11,303 bases of DNA from an uncultured Elusimicrobia bacterium (lineage in GTDB: Bacteria > Elusimicrobiota > Endomicrobiia > Endomicrobiales > Endomicrobiaceae): assembly GCA_900321055.1 (NCBI GenBank), contig ONUQ01000116.1:1-11303 (forward strand), read 5' to 3'. Below the pieces are notes generated by a model. The model was not told the DNA's origin and ran no database searches. It worked only from the letters and a program-made list of their open reading frames with translations. The stretch's first letter is position 1, and each line of letters begins with the position of its first letter. Both the position numbers and the translations under genes were made by a program. Of the stretch, positions 1-6,552 are shown one piece after another.

Positions 1-146
1 AACCTTTATTTACAACAAAATTACAAGGTATTGGCTTGGGATTACCGATAGTAAAAGAAATAATAGAAGTTCATCAGGGAAAAATAAGTGTAACCAGCAA
101 AGAAAATGTAGGGACAACTTTTACTATTGAGTTACCGCTAAAATAG
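1..146 (+). CDS. Histidine kinase, C-terminal end of the ATPase domain (partial at left edge)
   Basis: This is the last 48 codons of a sensor histidine kinase; the start and all sensory and dimerisation parts lie left of the window. Visible are the F-box-like PLFTTK, the G2 ATP-lid motif GIGLGLPIV and the final beta strands of the HATPase_c fold, ending TFTIELPLK and a TAG stop. The family autophosphorylates a His and passes the phosphate to a receiver Asp. The end resembles the C-terminus of the second kinase in this window (1232-1930), so the two are probably paralogues. A well-spaced ribosome binding site for the response regulator begins at the stop codon, so the two genes are probably co-transcribed and the regulator is the likely partner. 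What signal it senses cannot be seen. Confidence 0.88.
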   Translation, partial: PLFTTKLQGIGLGLPIVKEIIEVHQGKISVTSKENVGTTFTIELPLK

Positions 147-150
147 GAGA
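145..150 (+). promoter_or_regulatory. Ribosome binding site of the response regulator
   Basis: AGGAGA sits 7 bases before the ATG at 158 and overlaps the stop codon of the upstream kinase. It is the best-formed Shine-Dalgarno in the signalling operon and fixes the start of the response regulator. Confidence 0.75.
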
Positions 151-157
151 TATTTAA

Positions 158-907
158 ATGAGTGATAATAATAATTTAAAAATTTTGATAGTAGATGATG
201 AAGAATCTTTAAGAGTGTCTTTAGCAAGTATTTTAGAGTTGGAAGGGTATGATGTTAAAACAGCAGAAAACGGTTTTAAAGCAATAGAAATGGTAAAGGA
301 AGAATTTTTTGATATAGTTTTTTCCGATATAAGAATGCCCGGAATTTCAGGAACCGAGACTTTTAAAGAAATAAAAAAAATCAGACCTGATATTATAGGT
401 GTTATGATGACGGCTTATGCTATGAACGATTTAATCGTAGATGCTTTAAATTCAGGTGCTTTTACCTGCATAAGCAAACCGTTTGAGATAGATACCATCC
501 TAAGCACAATAAAGGAAGTAACTGCCAGACCTTTTGCGGTAGTTATAGATAAAGATGCGAATATTGATAAAAATTTCCTAAATTCATTAAAACATTGCGG
601 TTTAAATGTTGCATTTAGCGATATAGATTCTTCCAAGATAAATTTTATATTTAGCCATAAACCCGATGTGCTTGTTATAAATGTAAATTCAAAAGAAGAA
701 GAACAAAAAAATTTAGAAATTTTGAAAAAGATAAAAAATTTATTCGGTGAAATCCCGAAAACTATTGTTGTGGGAAAAGAAGAAGATAAAACTTTTATTG
801 ATGATATTAATACTTTAGGAAATATTCGGTATATTAAAGATACCGTTAATGTATCTAAAGTTTTTCAAGTTTTGGGAAATAAAAAAGAAAGAAAAATATT
901 GCGATGA
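158..907 (+). CDS. Response regulator: intact receiver plus a degenerate second receiver-like domain
   Basis: A 249-residue protein. Residues 7-122 form a complete receiver (CheY-like) domain with the acidic pair D13/D14, phospho-acceptor D57 in FSDIRMPG, T85 and K107-P108. It should take phosphate from the neighbouring kinases. There is no HTH, AAA+ or enzymatic output domain. Residues about 125-235 instead look like a second receiver fold: a first strand FAVVID, a strand KPDVLVIN, a strand TIVVG and a Lys after the last strand (K227). The residue aligned with D57 is N175, and the acidic pair is reduced to D131, so this half probably cannot be phosphorylated. It may act as a protein-docking or dimerisation module. 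The gene overlaps the next one by ATGA, which suggests translational coupling. The receiver call is firm; the second-domain assignment is by-eye inference. Confidence 0.9.
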   Translation: MSDNNNLKILIVDDEESLRVSLASILELEGYDVKTAENGFKAIEMVKEEFFDIVFSDIRMPGISGTETFKEIKKIRPDIIGVMMTAYAMNDLIVDALNSGAFTCISKPFEIDTILSTIKEVTARPFAVVIDKDANIDKNFLNSLKHCGLNVAFSDIDSSKINFIFSHKPDVLVINVNSKEEEQKNLEILKKIKNLFGEIPKTIVVGKEEDKTFIDDINTLGNIRYIKDTVNVSKVFQVLGNKKERKILR

Positions 908-1239
908 TTAATATGGATGATTTTTCTGATTTAAATAAAGATTTAAAGGATAAAGGGTTCAATTTAATGCCTTATCCTAACGGTTCCAAATTATTTGAAG
1001 AATTAAACACTTCTTTTTTTGATGTTGTTTTGGTAAATTCAAAAATTGATACAAATATAGTTGATTTTCACACTAAAATACAAGAAAAAATGCCGGAAAT
1101 AGGATCTATTTTTATTTTAAATGATGATAATAATTCAAAATCCGTAAAACAAAAAGGTTGTTTCTACTTAAATAAACTTTTTGAAATAGATGATGTAATT
1201 AAATTAATAAATGAAATTACGGGAAAAAATAATGATTAA
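904..1239 (+). CDS. Small degenerate receiver-like protein
   Basis: A 111-residue soluble protein with no recognised catalytic motif. Its layout follows a receiver: an N-terminal helix after MINMDD, a strand FFDVVLVNSKID, a strand IGSIFILN, then CFYLNKLFEIDD, which parallels FTCISKPFEIDT in the intact receiver of the preceding gene. The phospho-acceptor position is N45 instead of Asp, the conserved Lys is kept (K91) but its Pro is Leu, and the first strand with the usual acidic pocket is shortened or absent. It is therefore most likely a phosphorylation-dead receiver that arose by duplication. It starts inside the stop of the response regulator (ATGA overlap) and ends 8 bases into the next kinase, so the three products are probably made together. 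A role as an adaptor or phosphatase-like partner is speculation; a plain hypothetical protein is the conservative call. Confidence 0.75.
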   Translation: MINMDDFSDLNKDLKDKGFNLMPYPNGSKLFEELNTSFFDVVLVNSKIDTNIVDFHTKIQEKMPEIGSIFILNDDNNSKSVKQKGCFYLNKLFEIDDVIKLINEITGKNND

Positions 1240-1930
1240 TAAAAAAACTTATAACCTTACAAAAAAACAATTGAATGAAGAAAAAATTAAAGTTTTATCT
1301 AAATTTGCTTCTGTTGCTTCGCATGATTTAAAAAATGTTGTCGCCAGTTTGTCCAATGTATCATACTATCTGTCAAAATCTTTAAAACTTGAAAACGAAA
1401 CACAGCAGAAAATACTTTCATTGTTATCAACAGGTATTGTAGATTTAAACAAAAGAATATCTGAAATTTTAGATATGACAAGAGTAAAGCAATTAACAAA
1501 AACCAAATGCGGTTTACAAGATATAATATTAAAGGACATAAGTGAATCTCAAATTGACGGTATTGTTTTTGAAAACAATTTGATTTCTGCAAAAGCCTAT
1601 GTAGATTTTGACAGAATGAAACAAGTGTTTTTCAATATAATAAAAAATGCTACGGATTCTATGAATAATAACGGAATAATATCGGTAACGATTGCGGCAT
1701 CTAATGATAATATACTAACTACAATTGTTGATCGCGGGCAAGGAATGGATGAAGAAACTCTTGAAAATTGTTTTGATCCGATGTTTTCAACAAAACTTGC
1801 AAAATCTATCGGAATGGGGCTTACGGTTGCTCGCCAAATTATAGAAATGCACGACGGTTCTATTGATATTTCCAGTGAATATCAAAGAGGAACTATCGTT
1901 GTTGTGTCTGTTCCTGTTTTAAAGGAATAA
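1232..1930 (+). CDS. Soluble sensor histidine kinase without a sensor domain
   Basis: A 232-residue kinase consisting only of a dimerisation/phosphotransfer helix pair and an ATPase domain. The H-box is SVASHDLKN with H31; the N-box FNIIKNATDSM contains N139; the G1 box is VDRGQGMD (D167-D173); the F-box is FDPMFSTK; and the G2 lid is IGMGLTV (193-199). All catalytic residues look intact. There is no transmembrane segment, PAS or GAF domain, so input must come from a partner, possibly the receiver-like proteins encoded just upstream. I chose the ATG at 1232 over the in-frame ATG at 1211 because GGGA lies 7 bases before it and the overlap with the preceding gene is then only 8 bases. The 1211 start has no visible ribosome binding site and would add seven residues. 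Confidence 0.9.
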   Translation: MINKKTYNLTKKQLNEEKIKVLSKFASVASHDLKNVVASLSNVSYYLSKSLKLENETQQKILSLLSTGIVDLNKRISEILDMTRVKQLTKTKCGLQDIILKDISESQIDGIVFENNLISAKAYVDFDRMKQVFFNIIKNATDSMNNNGIISVTIAASNDNILTTIVDRGQGMDEETLENCFDPMFSTKLAKSIGMGLTVARQIIEMHDGSIDISSEYQRGTIVVVSVPVLKE

Positions 1931-1990
1931 CAGCAGTAAAAAATATCGGCATAAATTTTATTAGGTTTATGTTAAAATTTTAAACCCAAA

Positions 1991-2004
1991 GTTAATCAAT
2001 TAAC
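1991..2004 (+). repeat. Short perfect inverted repeat in the gap after the kinase
   Basis: GTTAAT-CA-ATTAAC is a 6-base perfect inverted repeat with a 2-base spacer. It lies 60 bases after the kinase stop and about 170 bases before the DUF2914 gene. It has the size of a dimeric regulator site, but short AT-rich palindromes arise often by chance in DNA this AT-rich. No T-tract follows, so it is not a terminator. Confidence 0.25.
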
Positions 2005-2092
2005 AGTATTATTCAAACAAAATAAAAATAATGAAAAAACTGTGCAACCACGGCTATAATTATGTGCAAAATGATTTTTTTACCATAATAAC

Positions 2093-2128
2093 TTGCATAA
2101 AAAAGCAATAAATTATAGAATTATGCAA
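2093..2128 (+). promoter_or_regulatory. Inverted repeat overlapping a possible promoter of the DUF2914 gene
   Basis: TTGCATAA (2093-2100) and TTATGCAA (2121-2128) are perfect 8-base inverted repeats separated by 20 bases. The left arm contains a possible -35 (TTGCAT, 3 of 6 matches). A possible -10, TAGAAT (2116-2121, 5 of 6 matches), lies 17 bases downstream and touches the right arm. Related TGTGCAA words occur just upstream at 2041-2047 and 2064-2069. The arrangement fits an operator covering a promoter, but this is inferred from pattern alone. Confidence 0.35.
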
Positions 2129-2161
2129 AATTTTAACAGAACTTAATTATTATGTTTAAAA

Positions 2162-2166
2162 AGGAG
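2162..2166 (+). promoter_or_regulatory. Ribosome binding site of the DUF2914 gene
   Basis: AGGAG lies 8 bases before the ATG at 2175. It is a strong consensus Shine-Dalgarno and fixes the start, which also gives a clean signal peptide. Confidence 0.75.
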
Positions 2167-2174
2167 ACAAGATA

Positions 2175-2582
2175 ATGAAAAAAAGTATTTGTATTGTAAT
2201 TTTATTTTTTGTTGTATTTTGTGCAGGTGTAATTTTTGCAGAAGATGTTCAAACAAACGAAAGTACGGTAAAAGTTTCTTCATCTGCAATATGTACTTCC
2301 GTGTCAGAAAGAATGCCGGAAGGAATTAACAATGAGTTTTCTGCAGATGTTGAAAAAATTTATTATTGGACAAAAATTGATAATGCACAAGGACAAAAAA
2401 TTAAGCATGTATGGAAAAAAGGAGACACTGTTTTATCAGAGGTTGAATTAAGTATAAACTCACCATCTTACAGAACTTGGAGTTCAAAAACTATCTATTC
2501 CGATATTAAAGGACAAATAACAATATCCGTTATAGACGAAAGCGGAAAAGTTATAAAAGAAGAAGGATTTACAATAAAATAG
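2175..2582 (+). CDS. Secreted DUF2914 domain protein
   Basis: A 135-residue exported protein. Residues 1-22 are a signal peptide: a MKKS start, a hydrophobic core, and likely cleavage after VIFA. The mature part matches the DUF2914 pattern: a Cys-containing first strand (SSAICTSV), ERMPEG (45-50), a strand around IYYWTKI, KIKHVWKKGD (75-84), the signature YRTWSSK (99-105), and a final strand pair ISVIDESGKVIKEE. The domain is a small beta-rich module of unknown function, often in periplasmic or membrane-anchored proteins of Gram-negative bacteria. Here it is almost the whole mature protein, with no additional domain. The gene stands alone between two gaps of about 190-245 bases, so it is probably expressed from its own promoter. 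Family membership is fairly sure; the cellular role is unknown. Confidence 0.82.
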   Translation: MKKSICIVILFFVVFCAGVIFAEDVQTNESTVKVSSSAICTSVSERMPEGINNEFSADVEKIYYWTKIDNAQGQKIKHVWKKGDTVLSEVELSINSPSYRTWSSKTIYSDIKGQITISVIDESGKVIKEEGFTIK

Positions 2583-2706
2583 TTTTTTAGAAACGGAACT
2601 TTTGTATCAAACTTACAATTTTGCGGAAAAACCTGAAAAAATTTGAGTTCCACAAAATTTGTCAGTCCTGATAGAACAAAATTTACGACAAAAATAATAT
2701 TTTCTT

Positions 2707-2735
2707 TTGAATTATATATGTTTCTTTGATGTAAT
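2707..2735 (+). promoter_or_regulatory. Possible sigma-70-type promoter of the EamA permease gene
   Basis: TTGAAT (2707-2712; 4 of 6 to consensus) and TGTAAT (2730-2735; 5 of 6) are spaced by 17 bases. This places transcription about 30 bases before the permease start at 2774. AGAGAG at 2761-2766 is a reasonable ribosome binding site. AT-rich background makes chance matches common. Confidence 0.35.
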
Positions 2736-2773
2736 TCTCATATTATTTTTAAAATTTTAAAGAGAGCATAATT

Positions 2774-3649
2774 ATGAAAAGAGCGGAACGAATAGGTTTT
2801 GTTAATGCAATAATATCTTCAGTAGGTTATGGTTTATATCCTATGTTTGCATTACTGTTATATAATACCGGCTCATCTGTATCTAACTCATTGTTTTACA
2901 GGTATTTTTTTGCTTTCATTATTTATTTATACATAGTGAAGGTTCATAAAAAAATAAATCTTTCCGTTACGGTTAAAGAGTTTATACTCTTATTTTTTGT
3001 AGGTATCGTTTTTGCAGCATCTTCAATTTCTTTATTTGCCTCATTAAAATATATAGATTCAGGAATTGCATGTACAATAGTATTTCTTTATCCGGTAATT
3101 GTGGCTTTAATAATGTCAATTTTTTTTAATGAAAAACTTACAAAAGCAACCGTTATTTCTATTATTTGTGCTTTTATCGGAGTTATATTTTTAAACTATG
3201 CCGAAGATATGAATACCGGCGGTAAAGCTCTGGGGTTTATTCTTTCATTCTTAGGAGCAATAATGTATGGTTTATACATAATATTAGTTAAAACAATAAA
3301 AGATATAAAACGGCTCCCCCCTGCAAAAGTAACTTTTTATGTATTGCTTTCAGGAACAATTTTTTATTTTATATGTTTAAGATTCGGACTTAATTTCCAA
3401 TTGCTTACGACACCTAAACAATGGTTATATGCTTTATCACTTGCAATAGTACCTACAATAGTTGCAATAGAAACGGTAAATATCGCAATAAAACTTATCG
3501 GTGCTACAAGAACATCAATAGTCGGTGCTCTTGAACCGCTTACGGCTATGATAGCCGGATTTATAGTTTTTGGTGAACAAATGTCCGTATTTGATGTGTT
3601 GGGATTTTTGCTTGTTACAGTCGGAATATTTTTAGTTGTGAAGAAGTAA
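2774..3649 (+). CDS. EamA/DMT-superfamily inner-membrane permease
   Basis: A 291-residue, very hydrophobic protein of typical length for the ten-helix drug/metabolite transporter superfamily. Two tandem EamA repeats are visible. The first spans roughly residues 5-142 and ends in the helix pair around TIVFLYPVIVALIMSIFFNE and GVIFLNYAED. The second spans roughly 150-290 and carries the matching, more conserved GALEPLTAMIAGFIVFGE, followed by a last helix and the basic tail VVKK. The near-symmetry of YPVIVA...NEKL and EPLTAM...GEQM is the family hallmark. Members export or import small metabolites such as amino acids by secondary transport; the substrate cannot be told from sequence. The start has a plausible ribosome binding site 7 bases upstream, and the basic MKRAER N-terminus suits an inside location. 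No neighbouring biosynthetic gene hints at a substrate. Confidence 0.92.
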   Translation: MKRAERIGFVNAIISSVGYGLYPMFALLLYNTGSSVSNSLFYRYFFAFIIYLYIVKVHKKINLSVTVKEFILLFFVGIVFAASSISLFASLKYIDSGIACTIVFLYPVIVALIMSIFFNEKLTKATVISIICAFIGVIFLNYAEDMNTGGKALGFILSFLGAIMYGLYIILVKTIKDIKRLPPAKVTFYVLLSGTIFYFICLRFGLNFQLLTTPKQWLYALSLAIVPTIVAIETVNIAIKLIGATRTSIVGALEPLTAMIAGFIVFGEQMSVFDVLGFLLVTVGIFLVVKK

Positions 3650-3696
3650 TATTTCCTTTTACTTCAATGAAAACAGCATATATTTTTGTTTTTATT

Positions 3697-3717
3697 TTTG
3701 AATTTTTTAAATTCAAA
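3697..3717 (+). terminator. AT-only hairpin after the permease gene, possible weak terminator
   Basis: TTTGAATTT and AAATTCAAA form a perfect 9-base stem with a TTT loop, 47 bases after the permease stop. The stem has only one G-C pair, and no uninterrupted T-tract follows it on the + strand, so it is a poor intrinsic terminator by the usual criteria. A separate 7-base inverted repeat (GAAGTAA at 3643-3649 with TTACTTC at 3659-3665) overlaps the permease stop codon. Confidence 0.3.
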
Positions 3718-3780
3718 CAATGTTTTGATTCTAAGACTTCAGCAAAAAAATCTTCAATTCATAAAAAACAATAATTTTTT

Positions 3781-3809
3781 TTGTAGTATAAAATTAAAAA
3801 TAGTACAAT
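3781..3809 (+). promoter_or_regulatory. Possible promoter of the large downstream operon
   Basis: TTGTAG (3781-3786) and TACAAT (3804-3809; 5 of 6 to the -10 consensus) are 17 bases apart and preceded by a T-rich tract. If used, transcription would begin near 3816, only about 4 bases before the ATG at 3820. No Shine-Dalgarno is seen before that ATG, so the first gene could be read from a nearly leaderless message. Confidence 0.4.
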
Positions 3810-3819
3810 ATATCCCTGT

Positions 3820-5919
3820 ATGTTAAAAAAATATCAAACACTATTATTAATATTATTATCTTATATTGTAGTATTTGCTTTTTATCCGTCAATTACTGCC
3901 GATTTTATTATGCTTGATGATCCTATAATGATTAAAGCAAATCCGTATATTACCAATTTATCCGTTTCTAATATAAAAGATATGTTTTCTTCTTGTTATT
4001 TAAAACTTTATCATCCGATAGTTACTTTATCTTTTGCATTGGAATATTCTATATCTAAACTAAATCCGTATTTGTATCATACAGATAATATTTTGTTACA
4101 TTTATTTAATGCTTTGTTGGTTTTTTTTATTATAAAAAATTTGTCCAAAAACTCTTTGATTTCATATATTACCGCAACTCTTTTTGCTCTTTATCCTACT
4201 ACCGTTGAAGCTGTTGCATGGGTTACCGCAAGAAAAGATACTTTATATTCTTTTTTCTTTTTACTATCAATTTTATTTTATTTAAAAACGGATGACTCTA
4301 AACATACAAAACTTTTTTTTGGTTTATCTTTTTTTTCTTTTTTATTATCATGCATGTCAAAACCTACTGCTGTAACTTTACCGTTAGTTTTAATGCTTAC
4401 GGATTTTTATAAAAATAAGTTGGATTTTAAATTTGATACCATAAAAAAGTATATTCCTTTTTTTATAACATCTTTTATATTTATATATGTAGCAATATGT
4501 TCTCATTATTCTTTTGAAGAAAAAGCAATAACAACAATATTTACCAGATATATAAATTTTTTGGATGCTCATTTTCATATATTATTTTATATATATAAAT
4601 TCATATTGCCGATAAATTTATCTTGTTTGTATCCGTCATTCTATAATCATTATGATATAATGCCTTCATATATTTTATATTCCTCTGCCTTACTTTATAT
4701 TTGTATATATTTTTCTATATTTACTTTAAAATTCAGTAAAAAAATATTTTTCGGGTTATTTTTATTTTTAATAACTGTTTTGCCGTCAAGCGGAATTATG
4801 CCGTTAGGAATTTCTCCGGTTGCAGACAGATATACATATATACCATACATCGGACTTTCATATCTGGTAGCAAATTTGCTGTATGTTATATATACAAGGA
4901 AAAAATATTTATCAATATTTGCTATGGGAATTATTGCCGTGTTTTTATTTATCATTACATATCAAAGGAATGTTTTGTGGAAAGACAATATAAATTTAAT
5001 GACACAAGCCATAGAATATTCTCCGGATAAAGCAGGATATGCATATTTAAACAGAGGAATAATTTACAAATCAAAAAATGAATTAGATTTGGCTGAAAAA
5101 GATTTAACAAAAAGTTATTCCATAAACAAACAAAACACATATATAGTATTTCATTTAGCAAGTTTAAGACAAATACAAAAAAAATTCAGTGAAGCTAAAA
5201 AGTTATATTATCGTATTCCTAAAGGAAGTTTTGATTATATAGATGCCGTAGCAAATTTAGCACTTATTTCTAGTGAAGAAAACAAAGGAAAAACCGCAAT
5301 AAAGAATATGAACGAAATAATAAACGAAAACTCACATATTCCGGATTATTTTTATCATATATTATCTCATATTTACCATAAAGAAAAAATGCTTGATGAA
5401 GCCATTGAAACAATAAAAAAAGCTATAAAAGAAAATCCGTCAAACTCATGTTATTATATAAAATTAATGGATTTTTTTAATGAAAAAAATAATCCTGTTG
5501 ATTTTGAGAAAACAGCTCTTGACGGATTAAAAAACATCAATAATAACATTGAAATTCTCAATAAACTTATATTATTTTATTTTAAAAACGAACAATATTT
5601 AAAAGTAGAACAACTATCAATAAAATCTGCAAAATTATATCCGACAAATCATCTTGCTTATTTTATGTTGGGTAACTTATCTGCCATAAATTTTAATTAT
5701 GATAAATCTTTGTTCTTTTATACTTTGGCAATTATTTCTTCTAAAGGTAAAGGAGAATATTATTTTAAAAGAGCAGTCGTTTGGTATATGTTAAAAAATT
5801 ATAGCCAAGCAAAAAAGGATATAGAAAAAGCTGAAAAATATAAATATGTTGTAGACAATCTTTTTAAACAGGATTTAGAAAGATTAAAAAAGGTAAAGCA
5901 AAGAGAATTTAAAAGATGA
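3820..5919 (+). CDS. GT-C membrane glycosyltransferase-like protein with C-terminal TPRs (TMTC type)
   Basis: A 699-residue protein. Residues 1-380 are a multi-spanning membrane region and about 400-690 a soluble TPR array. The N-terminal part has the pattern of GT-C enzymes of the PMT/TMTC type: a first helix followed by FIMLDDPIMIKANPYI with the acidic pair D33/D34 expected in the catalytic loop, then YHPIVTLSFALEY (64-76), YHTDNILLHLFNALLVFF, and FALYPTTVEAVAWVTARKD (122-140), plus a later PLGISPVADRYTYIPYIGL (328-346). TPR-like helical repeats include YAYLNRGIIYKSKNELDLAE and later units such as YYFKRAVVWYMLKNYSQAKK. Eukaryotic TMTC relatives are O-mannosyltransferases using lipid-linked sugar; the bacterial role is generally unproven. 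The start is supported because the first membrane helix begins at once. It overlaps the next gene by ATGA. Transfer of sugar to exported proteins is inference. Confidence 0.85.
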   Translation: MLKKYQTLLLILLSYIVVFAFYPSITADFIMLDDPIMIKANPYITNLSVSNIKDMFSSCYLKLYHPIVTLSFALEYSISKLNPYLYHTDNILLHLFNALLVFFIIKNLSKNSLISYITATLFALYPTTVEAVAWVTARKDTLYSFFFLLSILFYLKTDDSKHTKLFFGLSFFSFLLSCMSKPTAVTLPLVLMLTDFYKNKLDFKFDTIKKYIPFFITSFIFIYVAICSHYSFEEKAITTIFTRYINFLDAHFHILFYIYKFILPINLSCLYPSFYNHYDIMPSYILYSSALLYICIYFSIFTLKFSKKIFFGLFLFLITVLPSSGIMPLGISPVADRYTYIPYIGLSYLVANLLYVIYTRKKYLSIFAMGIIAVFLFIITYQRNVLWKDNINLMTQAIEYSPDKAGYAYLNRGIIYKSKNELDLAEKDLTKSYSINKQNTYIVFHLASLRQIQKKFSEAKKLYYRIPKGSFDYIDAVANLALISSEENKGKTAIKNMNEIINENSHIPDYFYHILSHIYHKEKMLDEAIETIKKAIKENPSNSCYYIKLMDFFNEKNNPVDFEKTALDGLKNINNNIEILNKLILFYFKNEQYLKVEQLSIKSAKLYPTNHLAYFMLGNLSAINFNYDKSLFFYTLAIISSKGKGEYYFKRAVVWYMLKNYSQAKKDIEKAEKYKYVVDNLFKQDLERLKKVKQREFKR

Positions 5920-6278
5920 AACTGTTATTGATTATTTTATTTTGCAATTTGTTCTGTTTATATAGTGTTGGAAATATTTATGCACAGGATTCAACAATAG
6001 TAAAAAAAATAGAAAGCACATATAATGATAATTTTTCACAAAATGAAAATATTGTAAAAATTACATCTAACATAAAGTCAGGATGGATTTTGTTTAAAAA
6101 ATGGGTTAAGAATTTACCCGGAATGAAACATTACAACAGTTTTTTTGATTCCGATAAAAACTATAAAGAAATAATAAATGATATAGTAAAAGAGTACATT
6201 CCTTACTTAAATAAATCAGATGCCGGTACCAATCTTTTAAAAGATATACACATAAAAGGGAAAGAATATAATATGTAA
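5916..6278 (+). CDS. Small exported protein of unknown function, probably the N-terminal part of a frameshifted gene
   Basis: A 120-codon reading frame beginning with a signal peptide: hydrophobic residues 3-18, then likely cleavage after NIYA, giving a mature start at QDST. The rest is Lys/Asn-rich and helical-looking (GWILFKKWVKNLPGMKHY), with no family I recognise. It overlaps the stop of the TPR protein (ATGA), so the two are translationally coupled. The frame stops at 6276-6278. However, the +1 frame is open from 6256 onward for 97 further codons and ends 3 bases before the next gene, with no usable start codon of its own near its beginning. The natural product is therefore probably about 210 residues, and this frame is interrupted by a one-base gain (or two-base loss) near the AAAAGGGAAAG run at 6254-6264. 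Sequencing error, recent decay and programmed shifting are all possible. Confidence 0.7.
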   Translation: MKLLLIILFCNLFCLYSVGNIYAQDSTIVKKIESTYNDNFSQNENIVKITSNIKSGWILFKKWVKNLPGMKHYNSFFDSDKNYKEIINDIVKEYIPYLNKSDAGTNLLKDIHIKGKEYNM

Positions 6279-6549
6279 CCAATTTATAAGCGAAAAAATA
6301 TTACACAGTTATACTTTAGATTCTATTCTTTGTAAAAAAGAAAAATCTATAAGTTTAACTTTAAACTTAAATTTTTCATATTACTTACCGGATATATTAA
6401 TTAAAAATGATAGAAACAACACAGACAAAATAGAATTTATTGCTGATATTAATGTATATAAAAATATTTTATATGACAATTTTTTATATAATTTATTGAA
6501 AAAAATGTTACAAAGCGGTATACAAAAAATGAAGAGTATAGAAATTTAA
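6256..6549 (+). pseudogene. Continuation of the exported-protein gene in the +1 frame (no start codon of its own)
   Basis: This stretch is open for 97 codons to a TAA at 6547-6549. It overlaps the end of the upstream frame by 23 bases. It has no ATG, GTG or TTG until TTG and ATG codons close to its 3' end, so it is not a free-standing gene. Its translation is protein-like, with alternating hydrophobic strands (SISLTLNLNFSYYLPDIL, KIEFIADINVY) and a final amphipathic helix (LYNLLKKMLQSGI). That suggests a beta-sheet domain attached to the exported N-terminus. The stop is 3 bases before the lipoprotein ATG at 6553, which lacks a clear ribosome binding site, so ribosomes finishing this frame could restart there. 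That spacing supports this frame being the real end of the gene. No domain family recognised. Confidence 0.65.
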
Positions 6550-6552
6550 TAT

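Noticed and set aside
415..636. Open frame on the minus strand inside the response regulator
   Set aside because: It lies wholly within a well-supported gene, has no domain resemblance, and open antisense frames are expected in AT-rich coding DNA. The same holds for the minus-strand frames at 1299-1592, 4390-4578, 4695-4955, 4955-5161, 6964-7167, 8980-9171 and 10473-10688.
1211..1231. Upstream in-frame ATG for the second kinase
   Set aside because: No ribosome binding site precedes it and it would increase the overlap with the preceding gene to 29 bases; the ATG at 1232 has GGGA at good spacing.
2583..2773. Gap between the DUF2914 and permease genes as a possible small RNA or riboswitch
   Set aside because: Apart from a possible promoter near its 3' end, I see only short AT-rich repeats and no stable structured element or known riboswitch core.
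3643..3665. GAAGTAA/TTACTTC inverted repeat at the permease stop codon
   Set aside because: The 7-base, AT-rich stem overlaps the coding end and is not followed by a T-run, so it is not a convincing terminator.
6256..6549. Separate small gene between the exported protein and the lipoprotein
   Set aside because: The frame has no ATG, GTG or TTG near its beginning, and it continues smoothly from the preceding gene after a one-base shift.
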